Numbered from the stretch's first letter, positions 46,028-55,002 are shown. The stretch is DNA of 64,000 nt from Sandaracinus amylolyticus (GCF_021631985.1 NZ_CP070225.1:8494001-8558000); one strand, 5' to 3'. Notes: generated from the letters alone by a model not told the origin. A program made the numbers and translations.

Positions 46028-46800
46028 TGCTGATCGCGATCGGGATCCCAACGTCGAGCGCCCAGGACGAGGCGTTGATCGTGGAGCGGGTGCGATTGCC
46101 GCGCGCGCCCGAGGTGGACGTCGGCGATCGCATCGCGACGATCGTGCGCTTCGATCTCCGCCGCTACGCGCTGCGCTTCCTGACCGAGAGCCACGAGGGG
46201 CCGCGCCGCCCTGCGACCGACTGGGTGCGCGAGCATCGGCTCGTCGGGGCGATCAACGCGGGCATGTTCCTGCCGAGCGGGCGCAGCTGCGGGTATCTGC
46301 GGGCCCGCGGCGAGGTGCGCAGCAATCGTCGTCCCGCGCGCTTCGATGCGGTGATCGGGTTCGATCCGCGCGCGAGCGCGGCGCCCTTCGCGATCGGCGG
46401 CACGGGATGCGGGGTCGATCTCGACGGGATGACCGAGCGCTACGACAGCGTGCTCCAGGGCGTGCGCATGATGGTCGACTGCGAAGGACGCGCGCAGCGC
46501 ACCTGGCGCACCCGCCGCTACAGCGCGGCGCTGCTGGGCGCGGATCGCGAAGGGCGCGCGGTGATGGTCCACGTTCGCACGCCGTATCGCATGCAGGTGC
46601 TCGCGGAGATGCTCGCGGCGGACGCGCTCGGACTGCGCGGTCTCGTGTACATGGAGGGTGGGCCCGAGGCGTCGCTGGTGGTCGACGCAGGGCGCACCCA
46701 GGTGCGCGAGATGGGGAGCTGGGAGGACGGATTCCACGAGGCCGACGACGTGCGCGAATTCTGGGATCTGCCGAACGTCGTGGGCGTGGAGGCCCGATGA
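45994..46800 (+). CDS. Secreted phosphodiester glycosidase-like (NAGPA/DUF2233) protein
   Basis: 268 residues from ATG 45994, preceded by GGGAGGGCGGAGG and overlapping the kinase gene by 34 bases. Signal peptide ending IPTSSAQD. HRLVGAINAGMFLPSGRSCG, the later SAALLGADREGRAVMVHVRT and RGLVYMEGGPEASLVVDAGR follow the DUF2233/NAGPA pattern (NGGMF...DGG). This family includes the uncovering enzyme that removes GlcNAc from phosphodiesters and bacterial wall-polysaccharide enzymes. A periplasmic envelope-glycan role is plausible from its position with a sensor kinase and an SGNH hydrolase. Confidence 0.75.
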   Translation: MRAAGRAAAIVMLIAIGIPTSSAQDEALIVERVRLPRAPEVDVGDRIATIVRFDLRRYALRFLTESHEGPRRPATDWVREHRLVGAINAGMFLPSGRSCGYLRARGEVRSNRRPARFDAVIGFDPRASAAPFAIGGTGCGVDLDGMTERYDSVLQGVRMMVDCEGRAQRTWRTRRYSAALLGADREGRAVMVHVRTPYRMQVLAEMLAADALGLRGLVYMEGGPEASLVVDAGRTQVREMGSWEDGFHEADDVREFWDLPNVVGVEAR

Positions 46801-47936
46801 GGCACGTCATCGCGATCCTGCTCGTGGCGCTCTGCGCGTGGCCGGTGCGATCGCAGGACGCGCCGCTCGGGGTCGCGGTGCCGATCGACGATCCCCGACA
46901 TCGTGTGTTGCCGCGGGTGCGTGCCGCGCTCGATCGAGCGCGACGGGGCGAGGGCGTCGCGCGCCTGTCGTTCTGGGGCGCGTCGCACACCGCGTCGGAT
47001 CAGTACACCGGGTTCCTCCGTGAGCGCCTGCAGCGGCGGTTCGGCGATGCGGGCGCGGGCCTGGTGATGCCGGCGATCCCGTTCGCGCTCTACGAGCGGC
47101 GCGACGTGACGATGCACGAGAGCGCGGGATGGCGCGGAGTGCGGGTGCGCGGCGCCGAGCGCGCGCCCGATCGTTACGGTCGCGCAGGGTTCGCGGTGGA
47201 GACGACGACCGCGTCGTGGGCGCGGGTGCGCGCATCGAGCGTCGCGCACGCCGAGCTCTGGGCGTCGGGCGCGGGCACCGTCGAGCTCCGGGTCGACGAC
47301 GCGATCGTCGCGAACGTGCCGCTCGCGCCGGGCACGATGTTCCTCGAGGCCGAGGTCGCGCGTGGATCGCACGTGGTCGAGGCGCGCGCGCGAGGTGATG
47401 GACCGGTGCGCGTGTTCGGGATGCTGCTCGAGAGCGGCCAGCCCGGCGTGATCGTCGAGTCGTTCGGGGTGCCGGGCGCGAGGGCACGCGATCAGCTCCC
47501 GTGGGACGAGGCCGAGCTGCGCGCCCAGATCGCGCGACGTCCGCCCGATCTCGTCGCGCTCGCCTACGGCACCAACGAGACCGGCGATCGCACTCCGATG
47601 TCGACGCTCGATCGCGATCTGCGCGCGGTGATCGCGCGCTGGCATCGTGTGGCGCCGGAGAGCGCGTGCCTGGTGATCGGCCCGTCCGACTGGATGCAGT
47701 CGCGCGAGGGCGCGCTCGGTCCTCGGGCCCGCACCACCGAGGTGCGCGATCTCTATCGCCGCATCGCGCTCGCCGAGGGCTGCGGGTTCTTCGATCTGCT
47801 CGCGCTCCAGGGCGGGCCCGGCGCGATCGCGCGCTGGGTCGCGATGGGATGGGCACTGAACGATCACGTGCACATGACCGACGAGGGCCACGCCCGGGTC
47901 GCGGAGCTGCTCGAGCGCGCGCTCATCGCTCGCTGA
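46797..47936 (+). CDS. Secreted SGNH/GDSL-type hydrolase
   Basis: 379 residues from ATG 46797 (ATGA overlap). Signal peptide ending PVRSQD. Block I is ARLSFWGASHTASDQYTGF (nucleophile Ser in the GxSHT variant), block III VALAYGTNETGDR (Gly-x-Asn oxyanion) and block V NDHVHMTDEGHARVAELL (Asp-His). An inserted beta-sandwich at about 110-220 resembles a carbohydrate-binding jelly roll. The GxSHTA start is seen in peptidoglycan or polysaccharide O-acetylesterases such as PatB/Ape relatives, so deacetylation of an envelope glycan is a reasonable guess. Confidence 0.8.
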   Translation: MRHVIAILLVALCAWPVRSQDAPLGVAVPIDDPRHRVLPRVRAALDRARRGEGVARLSFWGASHTASDQYTGFLRERLQRRFGDAGAGLVMPAIPFALYERRDVTMHESAGWRGVRVRGAERAPDRYGRAGFAVETTTASWARVRASSVAHAELWASGAGTVELRVDDAIVANVPLAPGTMFLEAEVARGSHVVEARARGDGPVRVFGMLLESGQPGVIVESFGVPGARARDQLPWDEAELRAQIARRPPDLVALAYGTNETGDRTPMSTLDRDLRAVIARWHRVAPESACLVIGPSDWMQSREGALGPRARTTEVRDLYRRIALAEGCGFFDLLALQGGPGAIARWVAMGWALNDHVHMTDEGHARVAELLERALIAR

Positions 47937-48849
47937 CCCATGGCTTCCTCGCCAGGCGATCCCACGCGACGATCGCCGCGTCGGCGCGCACCAGCGTGCA
48001 CTCCGAGAGATCGTTCCGTTCCCGCAGCGTGCGCAGCTGCATGCGCTCGTCGTCGGGCTGCACGAACGTGAGCTCGGTCCACAGCGCGAAGCGCGCGAGC
48101 AGCGCGCCGATCACCGGCACGTCGACGAAGAAGCGCACCACGATCCAGGTATGCGTCGCGTCGATCGGGGTGCACGCGACGAAGCCACCGAGCCACGGCG
48201 TGAACGAGAGGAAGACGATCGCGGGCAGGCGCGCCTCGAGCGCGACGTTCCAGCCGCGGCGCGCCTTCTCCTCGCGCATCGTGCCCTCGGCGCGCACCAC
48301 GCCGTCCTCCTCGCGCACCCGCCACGGATCGAGCCGCGGGCCCACGCCGCTCGAGAAGCGCCGATGCGCGAACGGGAAGTGATGCACGTCGAGCATCGCC
48401 TCCATCACGCGCGAGAGCGGCACGTCCCAGATCATCGTGCGCGTCCACGCGCGACGATCGTGGGCGGGCATCACGTCGGGCCAGGGCAGCGGCGCATCGC
48501 GCACCGAGCCGCGCCACATCCACACCAGACCGCGCGCCTCGCGCACGATGCGTCGCGCGATCTGCATCCGCGGGGGCACCCGCGCCTCCGCGCCCTCGCA
48601 CGGCATCGCGACGCAGCGGCCCGACGCGTCGAACCGCAGCCCGTGGTACGCGCACTCGAGCTCGCCGCGGACGACCCGTCCTTCGCCGAGATCCACGCCG
48701 CGATGCGGACAACGCGCATCGTGCGCGTGCAGCACGCCGCGATCGTCGCGCCACAGCACGATGCGCTCGCCCATCCGCGTCACCGAGCGCGGCGCGCGCT
48801 GCACCTCGCGCGACTCCGCGATCACCCACCAGCCCTCGATCTCGTCCAT
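47923..48849 (-). CDS. Rieske [2Fe-2S] oxygenase
   Basis: 308 residues. N-terminal Rieske domain with C47-P-H49 and C66-x-x-H69 (ARCPHRGVDL, ECAYHGLRFD). C-terminal catalytic domain with the mononuclear-iron motif in MEAMLDVHHFPFAHRRF. Short for the class; resembles the PaO/chlorophyllide-type and VanA-like oxygenases that demethylate or hydroxylate aromatic or porphyrin-like substrates. No reductase gene is adjacent. Divergent from an AraC regulator by 36 bases. The 3' end overlaps the convergent SGNH gene by 14 bases. Confidence 0.88.
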   Translation of the reverse strand: MDEIEGWWVIAESREVQRAPRSVTRMGERIVLWRDDRGVLHAHDARCPHRGVDLGEGRVVRGELECAYHGLRFDASGRCVAMPCEGAEARVPPRMQIARRIVREARGLVWMWRGSVRDAPLPWPDVMPAHDRRAWTRTMIWDVPLSRVMEAMLDVHHFPFAHRRFSSGVGPRLDPWRVREEDGVVRAEGTMREEKARRGWNVALEARLPAIVFLSFTPWLGGFVACTPIDATHTWIVVRFFVDVPVIGALLARFALWTELTFVQPDDERMQLRTLRERNDLSECTLVRADAAIVAWDRLARKPWVSER

Positions 48850-48885
48850 GCGTTGCTACGCTGCGCTGCGATCGAGCGAGCCGCC

Positions 48886-49917
48886 GTGACCCACGACGCC
48901 AGCACGCATGACCTTCCGCGCCAGCCCACCACGTGGGGCCGCGCCCTCGCCGCGATGCTCGATCGCGCGCGCCCGCTCGGCATCGATCCCGAGGTGCTGC
49001 GGCGCGCGCTGGGCGTCGACGACGCGCTGCTGCGCGATCCCGATGGGCGGGTGCCGCTCACCGCGCTCTACGAGCTCGTGGAGCGGGTGATCGACGAGAC
49101 CGGCGATCCCCACGCGCACCTCCGCCTCGCGCAGCAGCTCGACGTCGAGGCGTTCGACGCGCTCGGGCTCCTCGTGATGTCGAGCCCGACCCTGGGCGAC
49201 GCGCTCGATCGCACGCTCGAGTACCAGCGCGTCTTCGTGGAGGGCGAGCGCTACGAGGGCATCGCGACCGAGCGCGCGCTGCACGTGCGCTACGTGCCGT
49301 GGGGCCCGCCGCGCGCCGCGCACGTCGCGATGGCCGACATCTTCGCGCGCGATCTGGCGGTGAACGTCGCGATGGTCACCGGCGCGCCGATCCCCGGGGT
49401 GCAGGTGCGACTGCGGCGCGCTCCGCCGGCGGATCGCGCGCGCTGGGAAGCGCTGCTCGGCACGTCCGCCGAGCTCGACGCGCCGGTCGACGAGGTCGTG
49501 CTCCCGAAGGACGCGCTCGAGCTCGCGATCCCCCGCGCCGACGCGGTGCTCGCGCGCTTCTTCGCGCGTTACCTCGACGCGCGCCTCGCGAAGCTGCCCG
49601 CGCCCTCGTGGACCGCGCGCGCCGAGCGCGCGATCGAAGACCTGCTGCCGCGCGGCGAGCCCACGCTCGCATCGCTCGCGCAGCGCCTCCACGCGAGCCC
49701 GCGCACGCTGCAGCGCCGGCTCGAGGACGAGGGCACGACCTTCGGCGCGCTGCTCGAGTCGGTGCGTCGCTCACGCGCCCTGGCGCTGGTCGAGGCGGGC
49801 ATGTCGATCGCCGAGGTCGCGTGGATGCTCGGCTACTCCGAGCCCAGCGCGTTCCATCGTGCGTTCCGCCGCTGGACCGGACGAACGCCCGCGAGTTGGC
49901 GGGCGCGGAGTACTTGA
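48886..49917 (+). CDS. AraC-family transcriptional regulator
   Basis: 343 residues from GTG 48886. N-terminal arabinose-binding-like (PF12625-type) domain (RVPLTALYELVERVIDETGD, FDALGLLVMSSPTLGDALDR) and C-terminal AraC HTH pair (PTLASLAQRLHASPRTLQRR, AGMSIAEVAWMLGYSEPSAF then HRAFRRWTGRTPASWR). Similar in layout to OruR/ArgR-like and GadX-like regulators. Divergent from the Rieske oxygenase gene with a 36-base gap, so it probably controls it. Confidence 0.92.
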   Translation: MTHDASTHDLPRQPTTWGRALAAMLDRARPLGIDPEVLRRALGVDDALLRDPDGRVPLTALYELVERVIDETGDPHAHLRLAQQLDVEAFDALGLLVMSSPTLGDALDRTLEYQRVFVEGERYEGIATERALHVRYVPWGPPRAAHVAMADIFARDLAVNVAMVTGAPIPGVQVRLRRAPPADRARWEALLGTSAELDAPVDEVVLPKDALELAIPRADAVLARFFARYLDARLAKLPAPSWTARAERAIEDLLPRGEPTLASLAQRLHASPRTLQRRLEDEGTTFGALLESVRRSRALALVEAGMSIAEVAWMLGYSEPSAFHRAFRRWTGRTPASWRARST

Positions 49918-49925
49918 ACGGTCGT

Positions 49926-50768
49926 TCACGAAACGCCGGTGAGCGCGCAGGCGCGATCCCACAGCGCGCGTCCGAGCGCTGCGTCGTGGGCGATCGGGTT
50001 CGCCGCGGCCTCGTCCATGCGATCGAAGAAGCGCCCGCTCACCCGGGCGAGCGCGGGGTCGAGCGCGAGGCGCACGACCGGCTCGGCGCCGCGATCCGCA
50101 TCGACGAAGAAGGGCCGGGCCACGGTGCGCATCAGGAGCTGGGCCCAGCGCGGCGCGTCCTTCTGCGCGTTGGTGCGCACCGCGCCGGGATGCACCGCGT
50201 TCACCGTCACCTGCGCAGGGTCGAGCCGCCGCGCGAGCTCGAACGCGAGCACCACGCGCGCGAGCTGCGCCTGGTTGTTCGCCGCGAGCATCGACCAGCG
50301 CCGCGACGCGAAGGAGAGATCGTCGAGGTCGAGCTCGCCGCGCCGGTGATAGATGCCCGCGAGCTGGACGATCCGCGCGCCGGCGCGCATCCGATCGAGC
50401 AGCGGCACGGTGAGCGCGAAGGGCCCCAGCGTGTCCACCGCGAGCGTGCGCTCGAGCCCGTCCTCGGTGAGCTCGCGGACCTTCGTCGTGGTGCCGGCGT
50501 TGAGCACCAGCACGTCGATGCGCGGCAGCGCGCCCAGCCGCGCCACCGCGGCCCTCACCGACGCCAGCGACGCGAGATCGACGAGCTCCACGTCCAGCTT
50601 CGCGCTGGGCACCCGCGCTCGGATGCGCGCCGCGGCCTGCTCGGCGCGCCCGCGATCACGACACGCCATCACCACCCGCAGCCCGCGCGCCGCGAGCGCG
50701 GCGCTCGTCGCCTCGCCGATGCCTGCGCTCGCGCCCGTCACGATCGCGATCCGTGCGTCGTCGTCCAT
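49926..50768 (-). CDS. SDR-family protein lacking the catalytic Tyr/Lys
   Basis: 280 residues from ATG 50768. Rossmann NAD(P) loop intact: TGASAGIG at 11-18, then NAG at 90-92. It aligns with retinol-dehydrogenase-like SDRs up to the C-terminal FELARRL helix. The conserved YGQSK is NNQAQ (N164, Q168), and the preceding active-site Ser region NVSS is QLAG (residues 135-138). All three catalytic residues are therefore replaced while nucleotide binding is kept. It may be a sensor, scaffold or decayed enzyme. Convergent with the AraC gene, 8 bases apart. Confidence 0.8.
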   Translation of the reverse strand: MDDDARIAIVTGASAGIGEATSAALAARGLRVVMACRDRGRAEQAAARIRARVPSAKLDVELVDLASLASVRAAVARLGALPRIDVLVLNAGTTTKVRELTEDGLERTLAVDTLGPFALTVPLLDRMRAGARIVQLAGIYHRRGELDLDDLSFASRRWSMLAANNQAQLARVVLAFELARRLDPAQVTVNAVHPGAVRTNAQKDAPRWAQLLMRTVARPFFVDADRGAEPVVRLALDPALARVSGRFFDRMDEAAANPIAHDAALGRALWDRACALTGVS

Positions 50769-50936
50769 CGCGCAACGAGGTTCGCACGGGCGCGCCGACG
50801 TCCAGCGACCTGCGCACACCGACCGATCGGGTGGGGTGCTCCGGCGCGCACCGCTCCGATCGGACGGGCGCATCCTGCGAGAGCGTCGCTCGTGCATTGC
50901 GATCACGACCTCGGGTCCGTACACCGAGGCCGCCAG

Positions 50937-53483
50937 ATGCGTAAGTCGCTTCGCAGCAGCACCGCGGAGCCGCCGCCTCGCGCGATTCGTCGCACGGGCG
51001 CGCGCATCGGTGGGCTCTCTCTCGCGCTCCTCGTGCTGGGCGCGCTCGTGTGGCGCGCGGTCGAGGTCGAGGTGCCCGCGCTCGTCGCGTCGCACGTACG
51101 CAGCGAGCTCGCGAAGGTCGGCCTGCCGGACGCTCGGTTCCGCGTCGAACGCGTCGCGCTCGATCACGTGCGCTTCACCGAGGTGCGGCTCGCGCCGGAT
51201 CTCGAGGCGGAGTCGATCGAGGTCGGGTTCGATCCGTTCGGCGATCGCGGCGTCTCGATGACGATCGAGGGTGCGCGCTGGTCGACCGCGCTGGACGAAG
51301 ACGCGCTGCGCGAGAGCACGCCCGCGCGCCTGATCGCGCGCGCCGAGGCGCCGAGCGACGACGGTGGTGGCGGCCCGGGGATCGATCACGTGCGCATCGA
51401 GCGATCGCACGTGGTGCTCGCGCGCGCCGACGGCGCACCGATCGACGTCGCCATCGAGGGCGAGCTCGCGCCCGGCGACACCCGCGGCGCGATCGTGCTC
51501 GAGACCGAGACGTTCGGCGCGTGGGCGATCTCGATGCACCCGCGGGCGCAGACCCTCGAGATCGAGGCCCGCGCCGCGTCCGGCGAGACGCTCGACCTCG
51601 GCATCACCCAGCACGACGACGCGATCGCGTGGTCGCTCGACGGCACGCTCCCCCGCGCGATCGCCGCCCACCTGGCGCCGGCGATCGAGCTCTCCGCGTC
51701 GCCCTCGGTGCGCGCGCGCGGCACCGCGCGGGGCACGACGTGGACCCTCGACGACGCGCACCTCGACGTGCACGTGGCGCGCGCCGCGCACGAGGCGCAC
51801 GAGGTCCGCGACGCGCACGTCGTGCTCGACGCGACGGGCGAGATCGCGCCGGGGCTCGCGCTCGACGTGCGCTCGCATCTCCATCTCGCGCACGCGCGCA
51901 TCGAGGACGTGCGGCTCGAGCGCGCGGTGCTCGCGCCCCGGCTCGACGTGGAGCGTGCGGTCGACGGATCGATCATCGCCCACACCCGGACCGACGTCGG
52001 CGTGAAGCTCGGCGTGTTCGCGGTGGGCTCCGAGGACTCCGCGCTGAGCTTCCACGACGTGGCGCTCGCGCTCTCACCGCGCGGCGATCGCCCGATGATC
52101 GCGCGCACGACCGGCGGCGACGTCGAGATCACGCTCCACGCGCGCGCTCGCTCTCCGCGCGCCGACGGAGTGCTCCGCGCGTCCGGCGTTCGCGCCGATG
52201 GCGACGTCGATCTCGTGCTCGGCGCGAATCCGTCGCTCGCGGCGCCTCTCGCGATCCGCGTCGCGCGCATGACCCAGACCGACGCCGAGCTCTCGCTGCG
52301 CGACGTGCGCCTCGATCTCCCGTTCGATCTCGACGCGCAACAGTCGATCCGTGCGCGTGGTCGCGGCCGCGCGCGCCACTCGGCGTGGAGCGGTGTCGCG
52401 CTGGGACCGACCGAGGGCACGCTCGCGCTCGTCGGTGATCAGCTCGGGCTCACGCTCGAGGGCCGCGCCAGCGCGCGCGCCCCGTTCCACGTCGACGTCG
52501 CGCTGGGCATCGAGACCGGCCGCGGCCACGTCGACATCGAGGTGCCGATCGCGCCGATCGACGCGAACGACGCGCTGCACCGTGTGTTCGCGAAGCACTG
52601 CGGCGCGCGCATCGTGGGCCGCACCGGCGTGTCGCTGCACGGGCTGCTCGGTCCGCAGGTCGGTGCGGGCGAGGGGCGCGTCACGTTCGAGAACGTCGCG
52701 CTCGAGAACGAGTCGGGCCAGCTCCAGGCGAGCGGTCTCAGCGGCACGCTCGACCTCGCGCACCTCGATCCGCCGGTGAGCGCGGGCGCCGACCGCGTGC
52801 GCTGGGACGCGCTCACGCTCGGCGGAACGATCTCGCTCCGCGAGGGCAGCGCGAACATCCACTTCGCGCGCCCGCCGCGCGGCGCGGGTCGCACCGCGTC
52901 GGGCACGGTGCGCCGCGAGATCGTGATCGCGGGCGCCGAGGCGGCGGTCGGTGGTGGCCGCGTGCAGGTCGCGCCGTTCCGCGTCGATCCCGAGGCGCCG
53001 AGCCTCGCGCTCGATCTCACGCTGCGCGGCATCGAGCTGCAGCGCCTCGCGAGCGCGGTCTCGAGCGGTCGCGCGAGCGGCACCGGCCGGCTCGACGGGC
53101 GCATGTCGCTGCGCGTCGATCTCGTGGCGGACACTCCGCGCATCGTGCTCGGTCGTGGTCGTCTCTCGGCGCGCGGTCCCGGCCGCGTGCGCATCCGTGA
53201 ATTGCCGGCGTCGGCGACGCCCGCGCGTGGTCTCGATCAGCTCCGCGACGGCGAGTGGATCGAGCAGCGCGTGCTCGCCGCGCTCGCCGACTTCGAATAC
53301 TCACGTCTCGCATTCGAGCTCCACGGCGAAGAGGGAACGACGCGCCTGCGCGCGCGTGTTCAGGGTCGTGGCGCGCGTACGCCGCAGGAGCTCGATCTCA
53401 CTCTCCAGGTCAACGGACTGCAGCCTGCGCTCGATCGGGGCCTCGTGCTCCTCGGTCGCGGGCCCTCGCAGGAGCCTTCATGA
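50937..53483 (+). CDS. YdbH-like intermembrane lipid-transport protein
   Basis: 848 residues. A single N-terminal transmembrane anchor (GGLSLALLVLGALVWRAV) is followed by about 800 residues of repetitive beta strands, as in AsmA-like repeating beta-groove proteins. Length and the C-terminal segment (ALADFEYSRLAFELHGEEGT then LDLTLQVNGLQPALDRGLVL) match E. coli YdbH (879 residues), one of the three AsmA-like proteins that move phospholipid to the outer membrane. The coupled downstream lipoprotein resembles YnbE, its known partner. A small hairpin (cctcgg/ccgagg) lies just before the ATG. Confidence 0.8.
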   Translation: MRKSLRSSTAEPPPRAIRRTGARIGGLSLALLVLGALVWRAVEVEVPALVASHVRSELAKVGLPDARFRVERVALDHVRFTEVRLAPDLEAESIEVGFDPFGDRGVSMTIEGARWSTALDEDALRESTPARLIARAEAPSDDGGGGPGIDHVRIERSHVVLARADGAPIDVAIEGELAPGDTRGAIVLETETFGAWAISMHPRAQTLEIEARAASGETLDLGITQHDDAIAWSLDGTLPRAIAAHLAPAIELSASPSVRARGTARGTTWTLDDAHLDVHVARAAHEAHEVRDAHVVLDATGEIAPGLALDVRSHLHLAHARIEDVRLERAVLAPRLDVERAVDGSIIAHTRTDVGVKLGVFAVGSEDSALSFHDVALALSPRGDRPMIARTTGGDVEITLHARARSPRADGVLRASGVRADGDVDLVLGANPSLAAPLAIRVARMTQTDAELSLRDVRLDLPFDLDAQQSIRARGRGRARHSAWSGVALGPTEGTLALVGDQLGLTLEGRASARAPFHVDVALGIETGRGHVDIEVPIAPIDANDALHRVFAKHCGARIVGRTGVSLHGLLGPQVGAGEGRVTFENVALENESGQLQASGLSGTLDLAHLDPPVSAGADRVRWDALTLGGTISLREGSANIHFARPPRGAGRTASGTVRREIVIAGAEAAVGGGRVQVAPFRVDPEAPSLALDLTLRGIELQRLASAVSSGRASGTGRLDGRMSLRVDLVADTPRIVLGRGRLSARGPGRVRIRELPASATPARGLDQLRDGEWIEQRVLAALADFEYSRLAFELHGEEGTTRLRARVQGRGARTPQELDLTLQVNGLQPALDRGLVLLGRGPSQEPS

Positions 53484-53728
53484 AGTCGATGTCGTTCGTT
53501 CGTGCTGGTCGTCGTGCGCTCATCGCGCTCGGCCTCGTCTCGGTCCCGTGCTTCGCCTCGGGGTGCTTCTCGCACGCGGTGCGTGTCGAGCCGATCACCG
53601 TCGCGCCGGTGCAGGTGACGATGGACGTGAACCTGCACGTCGACGACGAGCGCGCGGCCGCCGAGCAGGACGACGCAGCCGCTCCGTCGACCGAGCAGGC
53701 GACCACCGCGACGCCCGACGAGGGCTGA
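53480..53728 (+). CDS. YnbE-like outer-membrane lipoprotein
   Basis: 82 residues from ATG 53480 (ATGA overlap with the YdbH-like gene). Signal with Cys near residue 29 (PCFASGC). Core RVEPITVAPVQVTMDVNLHV resembles the YnbE strand (PIxIxxxVxIxxEVxV), which in E. coli completes a YdbH beta-groove at the outer membrane. An acidic Ala/Glu/Thr tail follows. The third gene of the E. coli operon, ydbL, is not present. Confidence 0.75.
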   Translation: MKSMSFVRAGRRALIALGLVSVPCFASGCFSHAVRVEPITVAPVQVTMDVNLHVDDERAAAEQDDAAAPSTEQATTATPDEG

Positions 53729-54159
53729 TCGCGGACGAGCACGTCGGACGAGCACGCGTACGGTTCGTCGGGCACGCAGGGCAGACGCATCGCTCGTCCA
53801 CCCATCACGCCCAACTTCCGCGCGAAGCGCGCACACGCGCGAAGCGCGGTGCTACCCGCGAGCGTCCGAGCCGCGCGAATAGCGCGGATCGATCGCGAGC
53901 CTCCCCAGCCCCACCCAGCGAGACGGCAGAACCGCGGTACCGGGCGGGTGGGGTGGGTCCGACGCCCCCGTGCGACGGGGGCTCGCAGAGGCCGACCGCA
54001 GACTGATCGAAGCATCGCGGCAGAGCGCAACGCGCGCGCCGCGATGCGCCCACCGCGTCCCGACGCTCTCACCGCGCTCGTGAGGCAGCCCGCGAGCACC
54101 CAGGGGCGGCGGACCCACCCCACCCGCCGCACGCCGAAGCCTCTCCGATCCGAAGCCTC
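53729..54159. other. 431-base intergenic region with nested inverted repeats
   Basis: No credible ORF. Contains a 19-bp perfect inverted repeat (53943-53961/54110-54128), a compact hairpin gcccccgt-gcg-acgggggc (53964-53982), gcatcgcgg/ccgcgatgc stems near 54013-54048 and an upstream ccccaccc (53909-53916) that could compete for the same gggtgggg arm. It separates the ynbE-like gene from the convergent dioxygenase gene and probably terminates both. Confidence 0.6.
53943..54128. repeat. 19-bp inverted repeat flanking 148 bases
   Basis: ggcgggtggggtgggtccg at 53943-53961 is the exact reverse complement of 54110-54128. The enclosed segment has further hairpins. It could be a miniature repeat element or a large terminator structure. 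Confidence 0.6.
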
Positions 54160-55002
54160 TCAGCCCTTGCGAGACCGAACGAACCCCGCCCGCCGAATCG
54201 CGTCCAGCAAGATCGGCGGAAGCAGGTTCTCGCCCACCTCGCTCAGCGTCAGCGGGATCGACTCACCGGGGCGACGCTTGAAGATCGTCGTGTGCGACGC
54301 CGCGACCTCCGAGGCCGGGCGCCCGTTCGAGTAGTAGTAGAGCGCGACCGAGCGACGCTGGCGCTCCGGCGGGCACTGGAGCGGATCCGGGTGTCCGTGG
54401 TTCGCGAAGTCGGTCGTGTTGAACACGACCATGCGGTTGAAGAGCGGCGCGACCTTGTGCTCCGCCTTCTTCATCTCGGTGTCCCAGAGCTCCAGGTGGC
54501 CGCCCCACGACTCGTCCCAGTCCTTGTTGAGGTAGACGAGCACGTTGATGCGGCGATCGAGCTTCAAGAGCGTGTGCTTGTTGAAGTCGACGTGGACCTT
54601 GAGCATCCCGCCGCGCTCGATCTGGTGCAGGCCGCCGCCCTCGTACCACGGGTCGGGCACGAGCCCCTGGATGCCCGTGAGCTCCTCGAGGAACTGGATG
54701 AACGGCGCCGAGTTGAGCTCGTGCAGGAAGAGCCGCGTCGTCGGCCCGAGGCGCTCCTCGTCGCGCGAGCCCAGCTTCTTCTGCAGCGGATCGTCGTAGC
54801 GCTCCCAGCCCTCGGTGCGCGGCGACGGGAACTCCGAGAGCACGCGCTCGAGCAGCTCGGTCGGGAAGAGACCGTCGATCACGGTGTGGGGGAACGGCGC
54901 GTTCTCGCGATGCACCGTCGCGCGCTCGCGCGCGACCTCGAGCAGCGCGTCGCGATCGAAGAAGAAAGGCAGCGCCTCGGCGGGCTTCATCACCGGCTTC
55001 AC
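54160..55002 (-). CDS. 2-oxoglutarate/Fe(II)-dependent dioxygenase (prolyl-4-hydroxylase-like)
   Basis: 280 residues from GTG 55002, favoured by AGGTGAGG 5 bases upstream; ATG 54990 is an alternative. Iron ligands HxD in MLKVHVDFNKHT and the distal His in FANHGHPDP; the 2-oxoglutarate Arg in RQRRSVALYYYS. GGHLELWDTEMKKAEHKVAP fits the double-stranded beta-helix. Members hydroxylate proline/other residues or small molecules in secondary metabolism. Substrate unknown, no pathway neighbours. The upstream gene (SnoaL-like) is 70 bases away on the same strand. Confidence 0.85.
   Translation of the reverse strand: MKPVMKPAEALPFFFDRDALLEVARERATVHRENAPFPHTVIDGLFPTELLERVLSEFPSPRTEGWERYDDPLQKKLGSRDEERLGPTTRLFLHELNSAPFIQFLEELTGIQGLVPDPWYEGGGLHQIERGGMLKVHVDFNKHTLLKLDRRINVLVYLNKDWDESWGGHLELWDTEMKKAEHKVAPLFNRMVVFNTTDFANHGHPDPLQCPPERQRRSVALYYYSNGRPASEVAASHTTIFKRRPGESIPLTLSEVGENLLPPILLDAIRRAGFVRSRKG

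Noticed and set aside
48933-50936. N-terminal extension of the YdbH-like gene (open frame back to 48933)
   Set aside because: The extension lies across the AraC and SDR genes with Arg/Ala-rich non-coding character; the membrane anchor starts just after ATG 50937.
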